A stretch of DNA of 64,000 nucleotides from an uncultured Pontibacter sp. (GTDB taxonomy: Bacteria; Bacteroidota; Bacteroidia; Cytophagales; Hymenobacteraceae). Under the pieces are notes generated by a model that ran no database searches, was not told where the DNA came from, and worked only from the letters and a program-made list of their open reading frames with translations. The stretch is from positions 124,001-188,000 of the forward strand of contig NZ_CANLMZ010000006.1 of NCBI RefSeq assembly GCF_947492645.1, written 5' to 3'. Made by a program: the position numbers and the translations under genes. This document shows, one piece after another, positions 1-9,468 of this stretch; position 1 is the stretch's first letter; every line of letters starts with the position of its first letter.

Positions 1-347
1 TGCTCACACACATATTCCACATCATCGCCAATGGCTTTACGCACCCGTTTGTCAAACTCCCGTAAATCCTCTTCAGAGTATGTGTTGCTAAGGGAAAGCA
101 TCGGGTAACGGTGGTAAACAGTATCAAAGCTTTTAGTAATGGTACCGCCTACGCGCTGGGTAGGGGAGTTGGGGTCGCGCAGTTCGGGGTGCTGGTCTTC
201 CAGGTCCTGCAGGCGTTTCAGCATGGCATCAAACTCAAAGTCCGATACCTCTGATACGCTGTTCTGGTAATATTGGTAGTTAAGGTAATTTACGCGGTGT
301 GTTAGCTCTTTTATTTCCTGAGCCGGGTCTTTCTCTGGGGCCATCAT
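1..347 (-). CDS. ligA: NAD-dependent DNA ligase, N-terminal part (cut by window edge)
   Basis: Reading the minus strand from the ATG at 347 gives about 115 residues with no stop before the window edge. They match the start of NAD-dependent DNA ligase: the Ia domain with its YYQNSVSEVSD stretch (the NAD/NMN-binding Tyr and Asp region), then SPTQRVGG and HRYPMLSLSNTYSE, which open the adenylation domain. The catalytic KxDG lysine lies outside the window. The enzyme seals nicks in duplex DNA during replication and repair using NAD as cofactor. Two ATG codons (347 and 344) are adjacent; either could be used. The gene is transcribed away from its minus-strand neighbour at 510-1013, across a hairpin at 440-461. 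Confidence 0.93.
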   Translation of the reverse strand, partial: MMAPEKDPAQEIKELTHRVNYLNYQYYQNSVSEVSDFEFDAMLKRLQDLEDQHPELRDPNSPTQRVGGTITKSFDTVYHRYPMLSLSNTYSEEDLREFDKRVRKAIGDDVEYVCE

Positions 348-439
348 CAGTCTGTTTATACTTCTGTAAAAATAGGGAAGAGATTTTTAATTTTAGCCTT
401 GATTTTTAACTCTTGCAAGTATAAGCTTTGTAAACAAAA

Positions 440-461
440 CAGGCTCCCGGAAAGGAGCCTG
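440..461 (-). terminator. Hairpin terminator after the DUF4920 gene
   Basis: CAGGCTCC and GGAGCCTG form a perfect 8-bp stem around a 6-nt loop. Read on the minus strand the stem is followed by GTTTTGTTT, so it fits as the intrinsic terminator of the upstream minus-strand lipoprotein gene, separating it from ligA. Confidence 0.6.
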
Positions 462-509
462 CCAATTTATACTTTAGCGCATGTTCAGAGCCAAACCGTA
501 AACTTGCTT

Positions 510-1013
510 TTATTTCAGCTTAACGCCATCGGCTACAAACCGTAGTTCTTCTTTTGGTTCGGTAATGGCTGCCACTTCCTCTTTCGTTTTACCGGCATCC
601 TGTGCGTAATGGCGCTGGTCGTCTACAGAAATAAGTTCACGCTTTGCTGTTCCGGTAAAAACTACTTCGCGTCCTTTCAGGTCCTCAATAGGCAGAAAGA
701 AGCCGTAATCGCGGAAGGTTACTTTCATGGTGCTGTTATCGGCCAGTTTTACATCCATCCAACAGCCTTTTGCCTGGCAGCTTTCCACCACTTCTGCACT
801 AACTATAGCCTCAACAGAATCCTTACCTTGCACCAGCGTTTGCAGCTGCTCTGTGCTGACAATGTTTTCTTCTGCAAAATCACTTCCGTATATGTTTTCA
901 GCAGCAGCTGTTTCGGTTGTGGCAGTTGCTTCAGCGGTATCTGTAGTTGGTGCGGTTTGGTTACAGGCAGCAAGTGCAGCAACAGCAAAAAGGCTTAAAA
1001 CGGTTTTTTTCAT
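510..1013 (-). CDS. DUF4920 domain lipoprotein
   Basis: A 167-residue protein when started at the ATG at 1013 (MKKTVLSLFAVAALAACNQ). This start gives a clean lipoprotein signal with the lipobox LAAC, so the mature protein should be anchored by its cysteine to a membrane. A longer reading frame to 1058 would put 15 extra residues before the signal and is unlikely. After a Thr/Ala-rich linker, residues from about 45 to the end match the DUF4920 family: the conserved SCQAKGCWMDV segment, a FRDYGFF segment, and an OB-like beta-rich core. The two close cysteines in CQAKGCWM are conserved in the family and may bind metal or form a disulfide. The molecular function is not known. Confidence 0.85.
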   Translation of the reverse strand: MKKTVLSLFAVAALAACNQTAPTTDTAEATATTETAAAENIYGSDFAEENIVSTEQLQTLVQGKDSVEAIVSAEVVESCQAKGCWMDVKLADNSTMKVTFRDYGFFLPIEDLKGREVVFTGTAKRELISVDDQRHYAQDAGKTKEEVAAITEPKEELRFVADGVKLK

Positions 1014-1494
1014 GTTCCTTACATTGGTTAGGTGGATTAGTAAAGATATATAAATCACCGGAAGTATAAATCAAGAAATGGAATAAAAAATGAGAAGCTT
1101 GTAGCGTAGGGAAAATAACCTTAAAAGGCTACATTTTATAAGAGATAAAATACTTGATATTTTATTAATTAAAAACTTTAATTAATCAGGCCTAATATAT
1201 TGACTATAAGTATAAAAATATTAAAAATATATTAATAATACATTGTCCCATTAAATCAGGTTGAGTAAGGAATCTAGATGTGCTGGTTATTTTCACAATG
1301 GCCCTGTGAATTGGCAGGCGCAGCAGGCAGGAGAGGGGTTTTTATACAGATATTACACAGTATGGCGTTTGTTACACAGTTAACTATACTTTGTAGGTGT
1401 AGATATAGTGTGTTTTATACTATAAATCATAAAATCAGATATATAGGTATTGTGATATAAAGTATATGTTTAATTAAGCCGTAAGGTTTATGCA
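1014..1494. other. AT-rich intergenic stretch
   Basis: About 480 bases between two minus-strand genes. Very AT-rich around 1130-1250, where it holds mostly TAT/ATA runs. A 60-codon plus-strand frame at 1278-1460 has no protein-like composition and is not called. The promoter of the DUF4920 gene must lie just above 1013, but no clear TAnnTTTG box was picked out. Confidence 0.5.
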
Positions 1495-3813
1495 CTAATT
1501 AAGTGCCCTGTCCTGAAAAATGATGTAGCCAATGTGAAAGAGAAGCCCCCATTCTTTTACTGTGTCTCCGTAGTAGTTTAAGCTTACAGCAACCGGACCG
1601 ATAATGCTATGATACACTAAATTTGTGCTGCCAATAAAGGAGGTGCCGTGTAGCATCTCACCGTAGTATGCCTGCTGTTCCTGGTTTTGCAAAATGGGCT
1701 TGTATGGCTGGAAAGCATACCCTTCTAAACGAGCCTCTATGCGGGGACTGATAAGGTAAATATACTTGATGCCGCCCGCCAGGTATTGGTGGCTCCGGTA
1801 GTTATCCAGAAACAATGTTTTGCTGTCTGCGAGTGGTGTAAAAGCAGAAGCAGAGGTAAGCGTGGAACGGTAGTTCATAAAGAAGGGCTGGTTTGAAACA
1901 ACGCCTTCAAGTAAATATCCGAACCGGTGTTTCTGCTCGCCCAGGTAGCGTTCATAGGTTGCTTTTAATTTATACCATTCGTGCTCGCTTTGCTGCTTTG
2001 TGCTGATGGTACTGGTAGAGCCGGGGCGTAAAGTTTCGCGGCCGTTAATGTAGCGTGCCGATGCTGTTAGCATAGAGCCGGCAGACGCAAATTGTTTCCG
2101 GTTTAAATGCCCACGCTTAAAAGTAATGCCCGCCGATAAGGCATTGAAGTTTGTTTTATCGAGGGTGTCGGTGCTTAAAATCTCTAGGCGGTTACTGTAG
2201 CGATCTATGGTTTGTATAAAGCCAGCGTTTAATACCAGCTTTCCTTTGTAGGTGTTCGTGAAGCCCAGCCCCAGGTTATAGTTTCTGTCTGATTGCTCGA
2301 TAAAGGGCAGCTTGTCGCGGTCCAGCAGGAAACCTTTTGTAGATAAAAAGCTCCAGTTGTTGTAGATAAAAGAGGGTTCCAGGTAATACGGCAAGCGAGC
2401 AGGCATATCGATGCGAAGGCGTGCCCGCGCTGCCTGGTAAAACCGACCTGTGTTAAAGCTGCTCGAAAAAGTATACAGTTTTTTACGAAGTAAACTGTAG
2501 TCGAAGCCTGCATAAATGTTGTCGATGGGCCTGGATGCGAGTACACCACCAACAGAAAGTTGTAATTCCTCGTCGTGCTGCATGTCCAGTTTAAATTCGT
2601 AGCTCTTTTTTTCGGTGTTATAAAGGATGGTAGGGTACATGCTCCGGAAACTTTCAATAGCGGCCAGCCTGAAATAACCTTTTTTAATATCCTGCATGGT
2701 GTAGTTGCTGCCTTCTTTCTGGAAGAATTTCCGCACAAAAGCACCCTGGCCCGGTGTTAAGCCAGAAACGGAGATATCCTCGAACGTCAGGGTTGAGAAG
2801 TCTTTTCTGTAGGCCTGCCGTTTTGCAGACATTTGCTCAGGGGTAACGCGGCGTCCGACTTTCCTTTTTATTTCTTCCATTTTTTCCTGGGCAGCGTTGT
2901 AGCCTGCATTAAATAGCGTGACTACTTCGCTGAAGTCCAGAGCGGTCAGGTTGCCGGTATTGGGCTGCAGGTATACATCTTTAGCGCCAAGTGCAGTAGA
3001 GTCGCTGTTAGACAGCATGGAAAAGTATAGCGTTTGCGGCAGGTCAAAGTCATCTTTGCCGTAAGGATACTCTTTAAATGTTTTGGGAGAGACATTAACC
3101 CCAATCACAATATCAGGCTTAAACTCACTTCTTGCCACATCCACCGGAAAGTTATTGTACAAACCTCCATCGTATAGCAGGCGGCGCTCAATTCGTATCG
3201 GCCTGAACACTAGTGGCACCGTCATGGTGGCTCTTACCGCATCTGCTAACTGCCCTTTAGAGAGGATTACCTGTTGCTGTGTATAAATATCTGAAGCCAT
3301 ACTTCTGAAGGGCACCATCAGTTTATCGAAATCATACTTGGCTTTTGCCGACGGCTGGGCTAGCAACTGCGCAAAGGCAAAGTTTAGCGACGCCCCATTG
3401 GCCAGGCTGGAATTCAGGTGCATCTGGAAAGTTGAGTCCAGCGACAGGTTGAGATGCAGAAAAGAGGGGCTAATATCAGGAGAGGCATAATTGTAGGTAT
3501 AAGTGTCCTCTGTGCGGCCCCGAGCCCAATCCTGAAACTCCTTCGTGTTAAAAAGATACTCTATTTCGCTAGGCGAGTATCCGGCTGCGTATAAACCGCC
3601 TACCACCCCACCCATCGAGGTGCCTATCACATAATCAACGGGTATGTTGTTTTCTTCTAAAGCCTTTAAAACGCCTACGTGGGCAATACCCTTGGCACCG
3701 CCACCACTAAGTACAAGCGCTACTTTTTGTGCGGATGCCCTAAAGGTAAGCGGGCACAAGGGCAGCAAGGCTAACGAAAGTATAAGCAGCCGTTTAAATA
3801 AGGGCATAGGCAT
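1495..3813 (-). CDS. Patatin-like phospholipase with outer-membrane beta-barrel
   Basis: A 772-residue exported protein of the PlpD/type Vd kind. Residues 1-29 are a signal peptide ending ASAQ. The patatin lipase domain covers roughly 30-300: the oxyanion-hole loop GGGAKG at 37-42, nucleophile elbow GTSMGG at 64-69 with Ser66, and the catalytic Asp215 in YDGGLYNNFPVD. Residues about 345-410 resemble a POTRA segment (FEDISVSGL), and the remaining 360 residues alternate in the manner of an outer-membrane beta-barrel (bacterial surface antigen type). Both catalytic residues are present, so lipid acyl hydrolase activity at the cell surface is likely; the substrate cannot be read from sequence. 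The gene stands alone, with 58 bases to the next minus-strand gene downstream of its start. Confidence 0.9.
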   Translation of the reverse strand: MPMPLFKRLLILSLALLPLCPLTFRASAQKVALVLSGGGAKGIAHVGVLKALEENNIPVDYVIGTSMGGVVGGLYAAGYSPSEIEYLFNTKEFQDWARGRTEDTYTYNYASPDISPSFLHLNLSLDSTFQMHLNSSLANGASLNFAFAQLLAQPSAKAKYDFDKLMVPFRSMASDIYTQQQVILSKGQLADAVRATMTVPLVFRPIRIERRLLYDGGLYNNFPVDVARSEFKPDIVIGVNVSPKTFKEYPYGKDDFDLPQTLYFSMLSNSDSTALGAKDVYLQPNTGNLTALDFSEVVTLFNAGYNAAQEKMEEIKRKVGRRVTPEQMSAKRQAYRKDFSTLTFEDISVSGLTPGQGAFVRKFFQKEGSNYTMQDIKKGYFRLAAIESFRSMYPTILYNTEKKSYEFKLDMQHDEELQLSVGGVLASRPIDNIYAGFDYSLLRKKLYTFSSSFNTGRFYQAARARLRIDMPARLPYYLEPSFIYNNWSFLSTKGFLLDRDKLPFIEQSDRNYNLGLGFTNTYKGKLVLNAGFIQTIDRYSNRLEILSTDTLDKTNFNALSAGITFKRGHLNRKQFASAGSMLTASARYINGRETLRPGSTSTISTKQQSEHEWYKLKATYERYLGEQKHRFGYLLEGVVSNQPFFMNYRSTLTSASAFTPLADSKTLFLDNYRSHQYLAGGIKYIYLISPRIEARLEGYAFQPYKPILQNQEQQAYYGEMLHGTSFIGSTNLVYHSIIGPVAVSLNYYGDTVKEWGLLFHIGYIIFQDRALN

Positions 3814-3871
3814 TGTCAGGTGATATTAGGTATAGTGGCAAAATTCTTGAAGGCTGGTGTCGCTCCTCCGT

Positions 3872-4447
3872 TCAGCGTATTTCCATTCCTACCCATCGGG
3901 CGTTATTTAAAGTAATCATTATGCGCCCCGTAAGCAGGTTAAAGTACTGAACAGGCACACTTGCCGAGAAATTATCAAGCATCAGGTCGAAGCTGGTATT
4001 AAACACAATGGCATTTCGGTCTGCCGTCAGGGCCAGGGGTATAACCATCTGCTTTGTAGCACCCTGCAGGCTTATGGTGGTTGTCTTGTTGATGCTGCCC
4101 GGGTATAAATTGCTTCCGCTCACCTTCTCAACAGGAGCATCTATAAAGAGCACCAAGTCGGGATATTTTGCCGCAAAAAAAACATCATAGGCCATGTTAG
4201 GGGGTATGGTATCGTTTATCGGTAAGAGGGTGGCGATGTTCAAAACACACTCCAGCTTTTGCGTGTTGTTGTTGTAACGCACAAGTAGTTCATCAGAAGT
4301 GAAGTTATAAGCCCGGTTTATACCGTGAAGCGTTACCAGCACTTTATTGTTGCTGGTGTAGTTTGTGACGTTCTGTGCCTGCACCTTGCAAACAAATAAC
4401 ACAAACAGTACGGTAAGCAGGCTGTTATAAAGTATAGGTTTTGGCAT
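3872..4447 (-). CDS. Exported YceI-like hypothetical protein
   Basis: A 191-residue protein with a signal peptide of about 24 residues (ends KVQAQ). The mature part is beta-rich, with repeating patterns such as LVTLHGINRAYNFTSDELLV and TTTISLQGATKQMVIPLAL that recall the lipid-binding YceI barrel, though the match is weak. Family assignment is an inference from the strand pattern and length (YceI mature domains are about 170-180 residues). The gene precedes the patatin gene by only 58 bases on the same strand, so the two may be co-transcribed; a shared role at the envelope is possible but unproven. Confidence 0.7.
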   Translation of the reverse strand: MPKPILYNSLLTVLFVLFVCKVQAQNVTNYTSNNKVLVTLHGINRAYNFTSDELLVRYNNNTQKLECVLNIATLLPINDTIPPNMAYDVFFAAKYPDLVLFIDAPVEKVSGSNLYPGSINKTTTISLQGATKQMVIPLALTADRNAIVFNTSFDLMLDNFSASVPVQYFNLLTGRIMITLNNARWVGMEIR

Positions 4448-4719
4448 ACAGGTTTATTTTAGCATCTAATCCTATAACGAATTTTATTCAGAAAGGTAAT
4501 TGCCGGGAACACGAACATGCAAGATGTGTAAATGCAAAACGGTTGGCGAAGGCGCTGGCAATTTGGGTGCAAAAAGGCTGAAAATACAGCTATACACTCA
4601 AATTAAATGATATAAATGCAAAACTATACTTGGTAAGGTAGTGTATAAAGTAATAACTGATTACAAGAAGCTTAGCCCCGCACCAGTTGCTTTGCTTCGA
4701 TGCAAGTTGGAAATACCGC

Positions 4720-5346
4720 ATGGATCCAGATAAAAAAAATAAAGTAAATCCGAAGCAACTCTCAGCCTTTGGGAAAATGGAGAGAATGCATCCTATCCGG
4801 ATGCTGTTGTTCCTGAGCATGATCGGGATAGGAATGCTTTTCTTTATACTGGTAGTGGCTTTTGCGCGAACGGGTGGGTTTCTGAACGATAACTTCGAGT
4901 TGCCTAAATTTTTCAGCATCAGTACGATTTTACTTCTCTTTAGTAGTTATACTATAAGCAAGGTGCCCGCCAGCTACCGCAAAGACAAGTTAAACCGCAT
5001 GACGCGCTACCTGGGCATTACCCTTGGTTTTGGCGTTCTTTTTATTGTGGCACAAGTACTTGGCTGGAATGAGATGACCAAATCCGGAATTCACTTTTCA
5101 GGAAAGGCCTCTGGTACTTATTTATACTTGATTTCAGCGTTGCATATTCTGCATCTGCTTGGCGGCCTGATCTTTCTTTCTTTTCTTTTCTTTAAAACAG
5201 CGCATGTAGCCGCTGATGGTGTTCGCAGCCTGATCTTTATCCGCGACCCTTACCGTAGTCTGCAGCTCTCGATGCTGCGCAGCTACTGGAATTTTATGGA
5301 CTTTCTGTGGTTAGGTTTATACTTGGTGTTCCTGTTTATGGCTTAG
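4720..5346 (+). CDS. Heme-copper oxidase subunit III-like membrane protein
   Basis: A 208-residue, five-helix membrane protein starting at the ATG at 4720 (MDPDKKNKVN). A TTG 11 codons upstream is also in frame but adds a non-conserved stretch. Hydrophobic segments lie near residues 30-50, 70-90, 105-125, 140-160 and 185-205. The segment around SALHILHLLGGLIFL, with the His pair, and the final YWNFMDFLWLGLYLVFL are typical of cytochrome c oxidase subunit III. Unlike normal subunit III genes it is not beside coxA/coxB/ctaE genes but stands alone between convergent or divergent neighbours. It may be an assembly or accessory paralogue rather than the main subunit III. Confidence 0.75.
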   Translation: MDPDKKNKVNPKQLSAFGKMERMHPIRMLLFLSMIGIGMLFFILVVAFARTGGFLNDNFELPKFFSISTILLLFSSYTISKVPASYRKDKLNRMTRYLGITLGFGVLFIVAQVLGWNEMTKSGIHFSGKASGTYLYLISALHILHLLGGLIFLSFLFFKTAHVAADGVRSLIFIRDPYRSLQLSMLRSYWNFMDFLWLGLYLVFLFMA

Positions 5347-5473
5347 TATAACTTACTTGTTCACCTGGTTTATACTTTGGGAATTACTCTTACATTAATG
5401 CTATAGCTACAAAGCTTATGCCTCAGGTTTTGTGCTTTTAATATTCGCTGGATTAGCAGATGCATTTCATATA

Positions 5474-5511
5474 AACAAGGGGCCCATACTAACGAGTATG
5501 GGCCCCTTGTT
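5474..5511. terminator. Bidirectional terminator hairpin
   Basis: A perfect 17-bp stem, AACAAGGGGCCCATACT against AGTATGGGCCCCTTGTT, closes on the 4-nt loop AACG. It lies between the convergent oxidase-like gene and the T9SS cargo gene and is followed by T-rich sequence on both sides. Confidence 0.85.
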
Positions 5512-5527
5512 TTGAGAGTTGTTATAC

Positions 5528-8044
5528 TTACCGCACTATGGTTACTGAGCCTTTGTAGGTGGTGGTTTGGTAGTCAATCACGTAAAAGTATACGCCATCG
5601 TTTACGCCTTTCCCATCCCATTTAAAGTTATTACTGGTGCTTGCAAACACCTCTTTGCCCCAGCGGTTAAGAATTTTGATGCTGGCAAACTGAGCTGTGC
5701 AGAAGTCTTTTGGTAAGGCAGGTATCTCAAAAAAGTCGTTTAAGCCATCGCCGTTAGGTGTAAAAATATTAGCAGGCACGTAATCAGCGATAACCGGTAC
5801 CTTTACTCTGAATTCCATGGTTATCTGCTGGTCCGGATACGGGGAACACGCCTGCTCATTTAAATCAAATGTTACGCGTAGTACGCCTCTGTCGGCTGCC
5901 AGGCAATTGGCTGTCCAGGTAAATTTGCCGTCAGCGGTCCCGTTAGCGTTCTGGCTGTTAAAGCTCATCCCCATTTCTTCCAACGAGAAACCATCACCTG
6001 TTGCTTTCATGGTCAGGGCATTTAAATCGATGTCACGGCCAAACAAGTTTGCCTCAAATGCCTCGTTCAGTTCCAGGTCAAACACAAGTATGTTTTTATC
6101 ACTTGTAAAAGTAGGGGCATTGTTTGGGGCCGTAATCCTAAACTCGAATACAAGCTGTTGGTCTGACGACGGGGCGCAGGCTGTTTCTTTTAAAGTAAAT
6201 GTAACGCGCATAACGCTTTGTTGTGAGCCATTGCAGGTGGCAACCCATTTAAACGTACCTTCTGCGCTGCCTTCGCCACCCGTGCTGCTAAACGCCATGC
6301 CTACATCTGCCAGGTTAAAACCATCTCCTGCAGCCTGTAATGCAAGGGCGTGCAAGTCTATGTCTTTCCCGAATATCTTCGCTTCGAATGTTTCGCCAAC
6401 CTCTAAGTTAAATACTGTAACCTGTTTATCCGAGCTGATTACTGGAACATTGTTAGTATTATCCGGCCTTACCTCAATGGTTTCGGTGCGGCTGATGGTT
6501 TTGCCACAGACGGTTGTGTTTACAATAAAATCAATCTTGTAAGACTCCTGTAGTGCCCTGCAGTCTATGTCCCATCTAAAGGGGGAGCTAACCTGGCCGG
6601 CAGCCGTTTTCGACTGGAAGGTTATCCCCTGAGAACCCAGATCAAAATTTTGCCCGGCAGCGGTGATAGTGACATTGTCGTTGTCTGCATCAAAGCCCAG
6701 GGCATCAAAGGTTAATACATCGCCATTCTTAACCCTAAATACTCGTTCTGTTGTAGATAGCGCTACTGTAGGGGCAGCATTGGGAACAGGCTCGATTACA
6801 AAGCTTAGCCTTATAGTATCTTGTCGTGGCAAACTACACCCGTCATCGCGCACGATCAGGTCCATTTGGTATACTTTACCCTCGGTATCAAAGCACTCCG
6901 CAAAACAGAGGGTGGCTTTAAGAGAATCGGTGGAGGTGCCCTGGTTGATGATGCCGCTGGTAGGCCCCTGGAAACTGTAATCCTGGCGAGAGAAATTAAC
7001 AGGTCGCGCGCGCAAGGCTAGAAACTCTGCTCTGTCAGGGTCTGTGAAATAAACATCAATGCAGCGATTGTCTGTCGGGCTGATGCGCAGCACCTCGCCT
7101 TTGTTATAAAAGTCTTTTTTGCCTTGCTCCCGGGCAGCTACAGCAGGTGTCTCGTTTGTAGGGCAATCGAGCACAAGTACCTGAAAGTCGCGGCGCACTT
7201 CTCCTATCTTTTTACCATTTCTGTATTCCTGGCACCTGATGCCAAACACAAACAAACCCTTGCGGTTAGGCCGCATCGTAAGTTGGCCGGTCTGGCGATC
7301 AATGTTCATGGGGGGAGAGCCCTGTACCTGGGTGCTTGCGCTGTAGCCGGGTAGCCAGGATATAAGCGGGTAGGGCTCTGGCCGTGGTGTAATGGTGTAG
7401 ACTGGCATTGCCGGCGTAGTATAGCCATTTAAGGGCGTCACCATGTCGTATACTAAAGAGTCGCCATCTGGGTCTGTGCCGTTAAATTCAAAGTAAAAAA
7501 GTTCGTTTACACAGGCATAGTCGCTTAATGGCGGAAAAAGTACAGGAGAGGAATTTTGGAAAAACACGCCGTTTTTTACAACCGCCGGAAACTCCATGTA
7601 AAAGGTTTGGGCGGCACTTTCGGGGTTAATGATGTTGTTGATGGTGCTGTTGCGGCAACAGCGCTCCCAGGTAACATAGTAACCGTCAGGGCTGTTAAAG
7701 CGGTTTGGGTCCAGGAAAATGTTTTCAAAGTATACTATCTTACTTGTTTTAAGCTCCCCGACAGTACAATCGATATTGGTATAGTTAACAGGTGTTCTCG
7801 TTCGGAAGGGCATTACCTGTGAGTACATCAGGCGGTTGGTTCCTTTCTCGAAGAAGTTTACCGTTACCGATTGGTCCAGAGCGCCAGGGCTGCCGTTTAC
7901 ATCATCGAAGTATAAATTAAGCGTAAGCCTGTAGTTGTAGTTGATGATGTGCCTTAGTTCGAACTCACCGCCTACGATGTGTGTAGCATAGGTGTTGGCA
8001 CAAAACAGGAGGGTAAACGCTAACAGCAGTAAACGTAGTTTCAT
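5528..8044 (-). CDS. Type B T9SS-sorted surface protein with cadherin-like repeats
   Basis: An 838-residue secreted protein starting at the ATG at 8044, which gives a signal peptide (MKLRLLLLAFTLLFCANTYA). The mature N-terminus THIVGGEFELRH and the cysteine-rich first 250 residues are typical of large Bacteroidota gliding/surface proteins. Three domains of about 105-115 residues follow (from roughly residue 440), the last two sharing near-identical blocks such as FGKDIDL/FGRDIDLNAL and ATGDGF. The C-terminal 85 residues (NIFTPNGDGLNDFF ... ILNRWGKEVF ... DGVYFYVIDY ... TYKGSVTIVR) form the CHU_C/type B sorting domain, so export by the type IX system and attachment or release at the surface is expected. 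Its ligand is unknown; an adhesin role is an inference. Confidence 0.9.
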   Translation of the reverse strand: MKLRLLLLAFTLLFCANTYATHIVGGEFELRHIINYNYRLTLNLYFDDVNGSPGALDQSVTVNFFEKGTNRLMYSQVMPFRTRTPVNYTNIDCTVGELKTSKIVYFENIFLDPNRFNSPDGYYVTWERCCRNSTINNIINPESAAQTFYMEFPAVVKNGVFFQNSSPVLFPPLSDYACVNELFYFEFNGTDPDGDSLVYDMVTPLNGYTTPAMPVYTITPRPEPYPLISWLPGYSASTQVQGSPPMNIDRQTGQLTMRPNRKGLFVFGIRCQEYRNGKKIGEVRRDFQVLVLDCPTNETPAVAAREQGKKDFYNKGEVLRISPTDNRCIDVYFTDPDRAEFLALRARPVNFSRQDYSFQGPTSGIINQGTSTDSLKATLCFAECFDTEGKVYQMDLIVRDDGCSLPRQDTIRLSFVIEPVPNAAPTVALSTTERVFRVKNGDVLTFDALGFDADNDNVTITAAGQNFDLGSQGITFQSKTAAGQVSSPFRWDIDCRALQESYKIDFIVNTTVCGKTISRTETIEVRPDNTNNVPVISSDKQVTVFNLEVGETFEAKIFGKDIDLHALALQAAGDGFNLADVGMAFSSTGGEGSAEGTFKWVATCNGSQQSVMRVTFTLKETACAPSSDQQLVFEFRITAPNNAPTFTSDKNILVFDLELNEAFEANLFGRDIDLNALTMKATGDGFSLEEMGMSFNSQNANGTADGKFTWTANCLAADRGVLRVTFDLNEQACSPYPDQQITMEFRVKVPVIADYVPANIFTPNGDGLNDFFEIPALPKDFCTAQFASIKILNRWGKEVFASTSNNFKWDGKGVNDGVYFYVIDYQTTTYKGSVTIVR

Positions 8045-8178
8045 GGGCACAACAGTATAAAGTATAACTGGAATTGTCTTATTAAATGTATCTAAAAGAA
8101 ATGACATTTAAAAAAGACTGCCGCACATTAAAATTGTGTAAAACGGCATTGTATCCTGTTTGTTTTATACTGTAACTG

Positions 8179-8775
8179 TTAACGCTGCTCTTGCTGGGGT
8201 TGCAGCACATCTTCTAATAGCTGCATAAATGGCAAAGGCTTACTGAAGAAGGCATTTGTATAGGTGTTTGCAACAAAGCGTATATAGCCCGGATGCTTGT
8301 TTACCGACACAAAGTCAAGATGAATGCTGCCATAAAGCTGGTTGCAGACTGTAGTGCCCGGCACATCAGCAGGCGGCGGATTAAGCACATGATGCTCTAC
8401 TTGCTCTGTATACCGTTCGTGCTGTACCAGCCGGGTGTCGGAGCTGTGCAGTTTATAACCTAATTGCTGTGTACGCTCTTTCAGCAGCTCAAACAAAAAA
8501 GCAAAATTCTGTGCCCCAATGCTTGCATCGTAAAATAAGATGGCGCCCTGTAAATTAGGCTCCTCTACAAGCTGTACTCTACAAGGTGTAGCGCTGATGC
8601 TGCATTTCTGATAATGGTAGGCTTTAAAGAAAGGCCCGGTCCAGTTTAAGTATACTTGTGCGGCCAGCCAGTCCTGGTATGCTGCCAGGAACTTTTGGGA
8701 GCGGTGAAGGCTAATGCACCTGTGCGCTGCTTTTTTGAAGCCAAACAATCGTTGAAAAAATTCGTTAAACGGCAT
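8179..8775 (-). CDS. Hypothetical protein, 198 aa
   Basis: Not recognised. A cytosolic-looking protein with no signal peptide or membrane segment. The N-terminus is basic and aromatic (MPFNEFFQRLFGFKKAAHR); the middle has well-formed alternating strands and helices (AILFYDASIGAQNFAFLFELLKERTQQLGY) typical of a folded alpha/beta domain; the tail is Gln-rich. The ORF is AT/GC-balanced like its neighbours and ends 71 bases from the start region of the T9SS gene on the same strand. No motif suggests a catalytic role. Confidence 0.65.
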   Translation of the reverse strand: MPFNEFFQRLFGFKKAAHRCISLHRSQKFLAAYQDWLAAQVYLNWTGPFFKAYHYQKCSISATPCRVQLVEEPNLQGAILFYDASIGAQNFAFLFELLKERTQQLGYKLHSSDTRLVQHERYTEQVEHHVLNPPPADVPGTTVCNQLYGSIHLDFVSVNKHPGYIRFVANTYTNAFFSKPLPFMQLLEDVLQPQQEQR

Positions 8776-8937
8776 TTGATAATTTACTCATAAACATAAA
8801 ACCAATGAAATAGTTTATGAAGCATTATCACCTAAATCAGATTACTTCTTACATTAAGCAAATTTTAGAAATAAAGGGGAGGGGCTGAGGAGCTCAACCT
8901 GTAAAAGAATTTTTTCCCGCTAACGGTAGACTAACCT

Positions 8938-9405
8938 ATGGAAATGCTCACACAAGATCTTGAAACAAAGAAGCGCCTGCTCCAGGAGAGCATACAGATT
9001 CTGAACACACAAATCAAAGCTGCTAAAGATGCCATGGACGAGGCACAGAATAGCGCCAATGAACATGACGGTGCCATGGAGGATAAATTTGAGTCGTTTA
9101 GAGAAAACTGCCAGATACAGCGTGATATGTATGCGCGGCAACTGGACGAGCTTATTTCTACGATGGCATTGCTGCGCCGGATTAACGCCACAAAATCGAA
9201 CCACGATGTGTCGTTAGGCGCTGTGGTGCATACTGAGCTTCAGAATTATTTTATTGGGGTAAGCTTAGGTGAGATCAAAATAGACGGAGAATCATACTTT
9301 GCCATTTCTGGAATGTCGCCTATTTTTAAAGCCATGGCTGGCAAAACTGCTGGCGAAACATTCAATTTCCGCGAAAGAGATTATAAAATACTCCAGATCA
9401 GCTAA
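8938..9405 (+). CDS. GreA/GreB-type transcript-cleavage factor-like protein
   Basis: A 155-residue protein with the two-part layout of Gre factors. Residues 1-75 form a long helical hairpin (coiled coil) whose tip region, DAMDEAQNSANEHDGAMED, is acidic as in GreA, where Asp and Glu at the tip coordinate Mg2+ in the RNA polymerase secondary channel. Residues about 85-155 fit the FKBP-like C-terminal domain (VSLGAVVHTE, MAGKTAGETFNFRERDYKILQI). Identity to classical GreA is low, so it could be a Gre-like factor that binds polymerase without cleavage activity. It is a single-gene unit closed by the hairpin at 9469-9510. Confidence 0.7.
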   Translation: MEMLTQDLETKKRLLQESIQILNTQIKAAKDAMDEAQNSANEHDGAMEDKFESFRENCQIQRDMYARQLDELISTMALLRRINATKSNHDVSLGAVVHTELQNYFIGVSLGEIKIDGESYFAISGMSPIFKAMAGKTAGETFNFRERDYKILQIS

Positions 9406-9468
9406 AAAAAATGCCGCTAAGTATAACCTTTGACGGCACATGGCAGTTATAGCTATGGTAAAGGGTTG

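Noticed and set aside
1278-1460. 60-codon plus-strand ORF in an AT-rich spacer
   Set aside because: No protein-like composition, no promoter or start context; likely chance.
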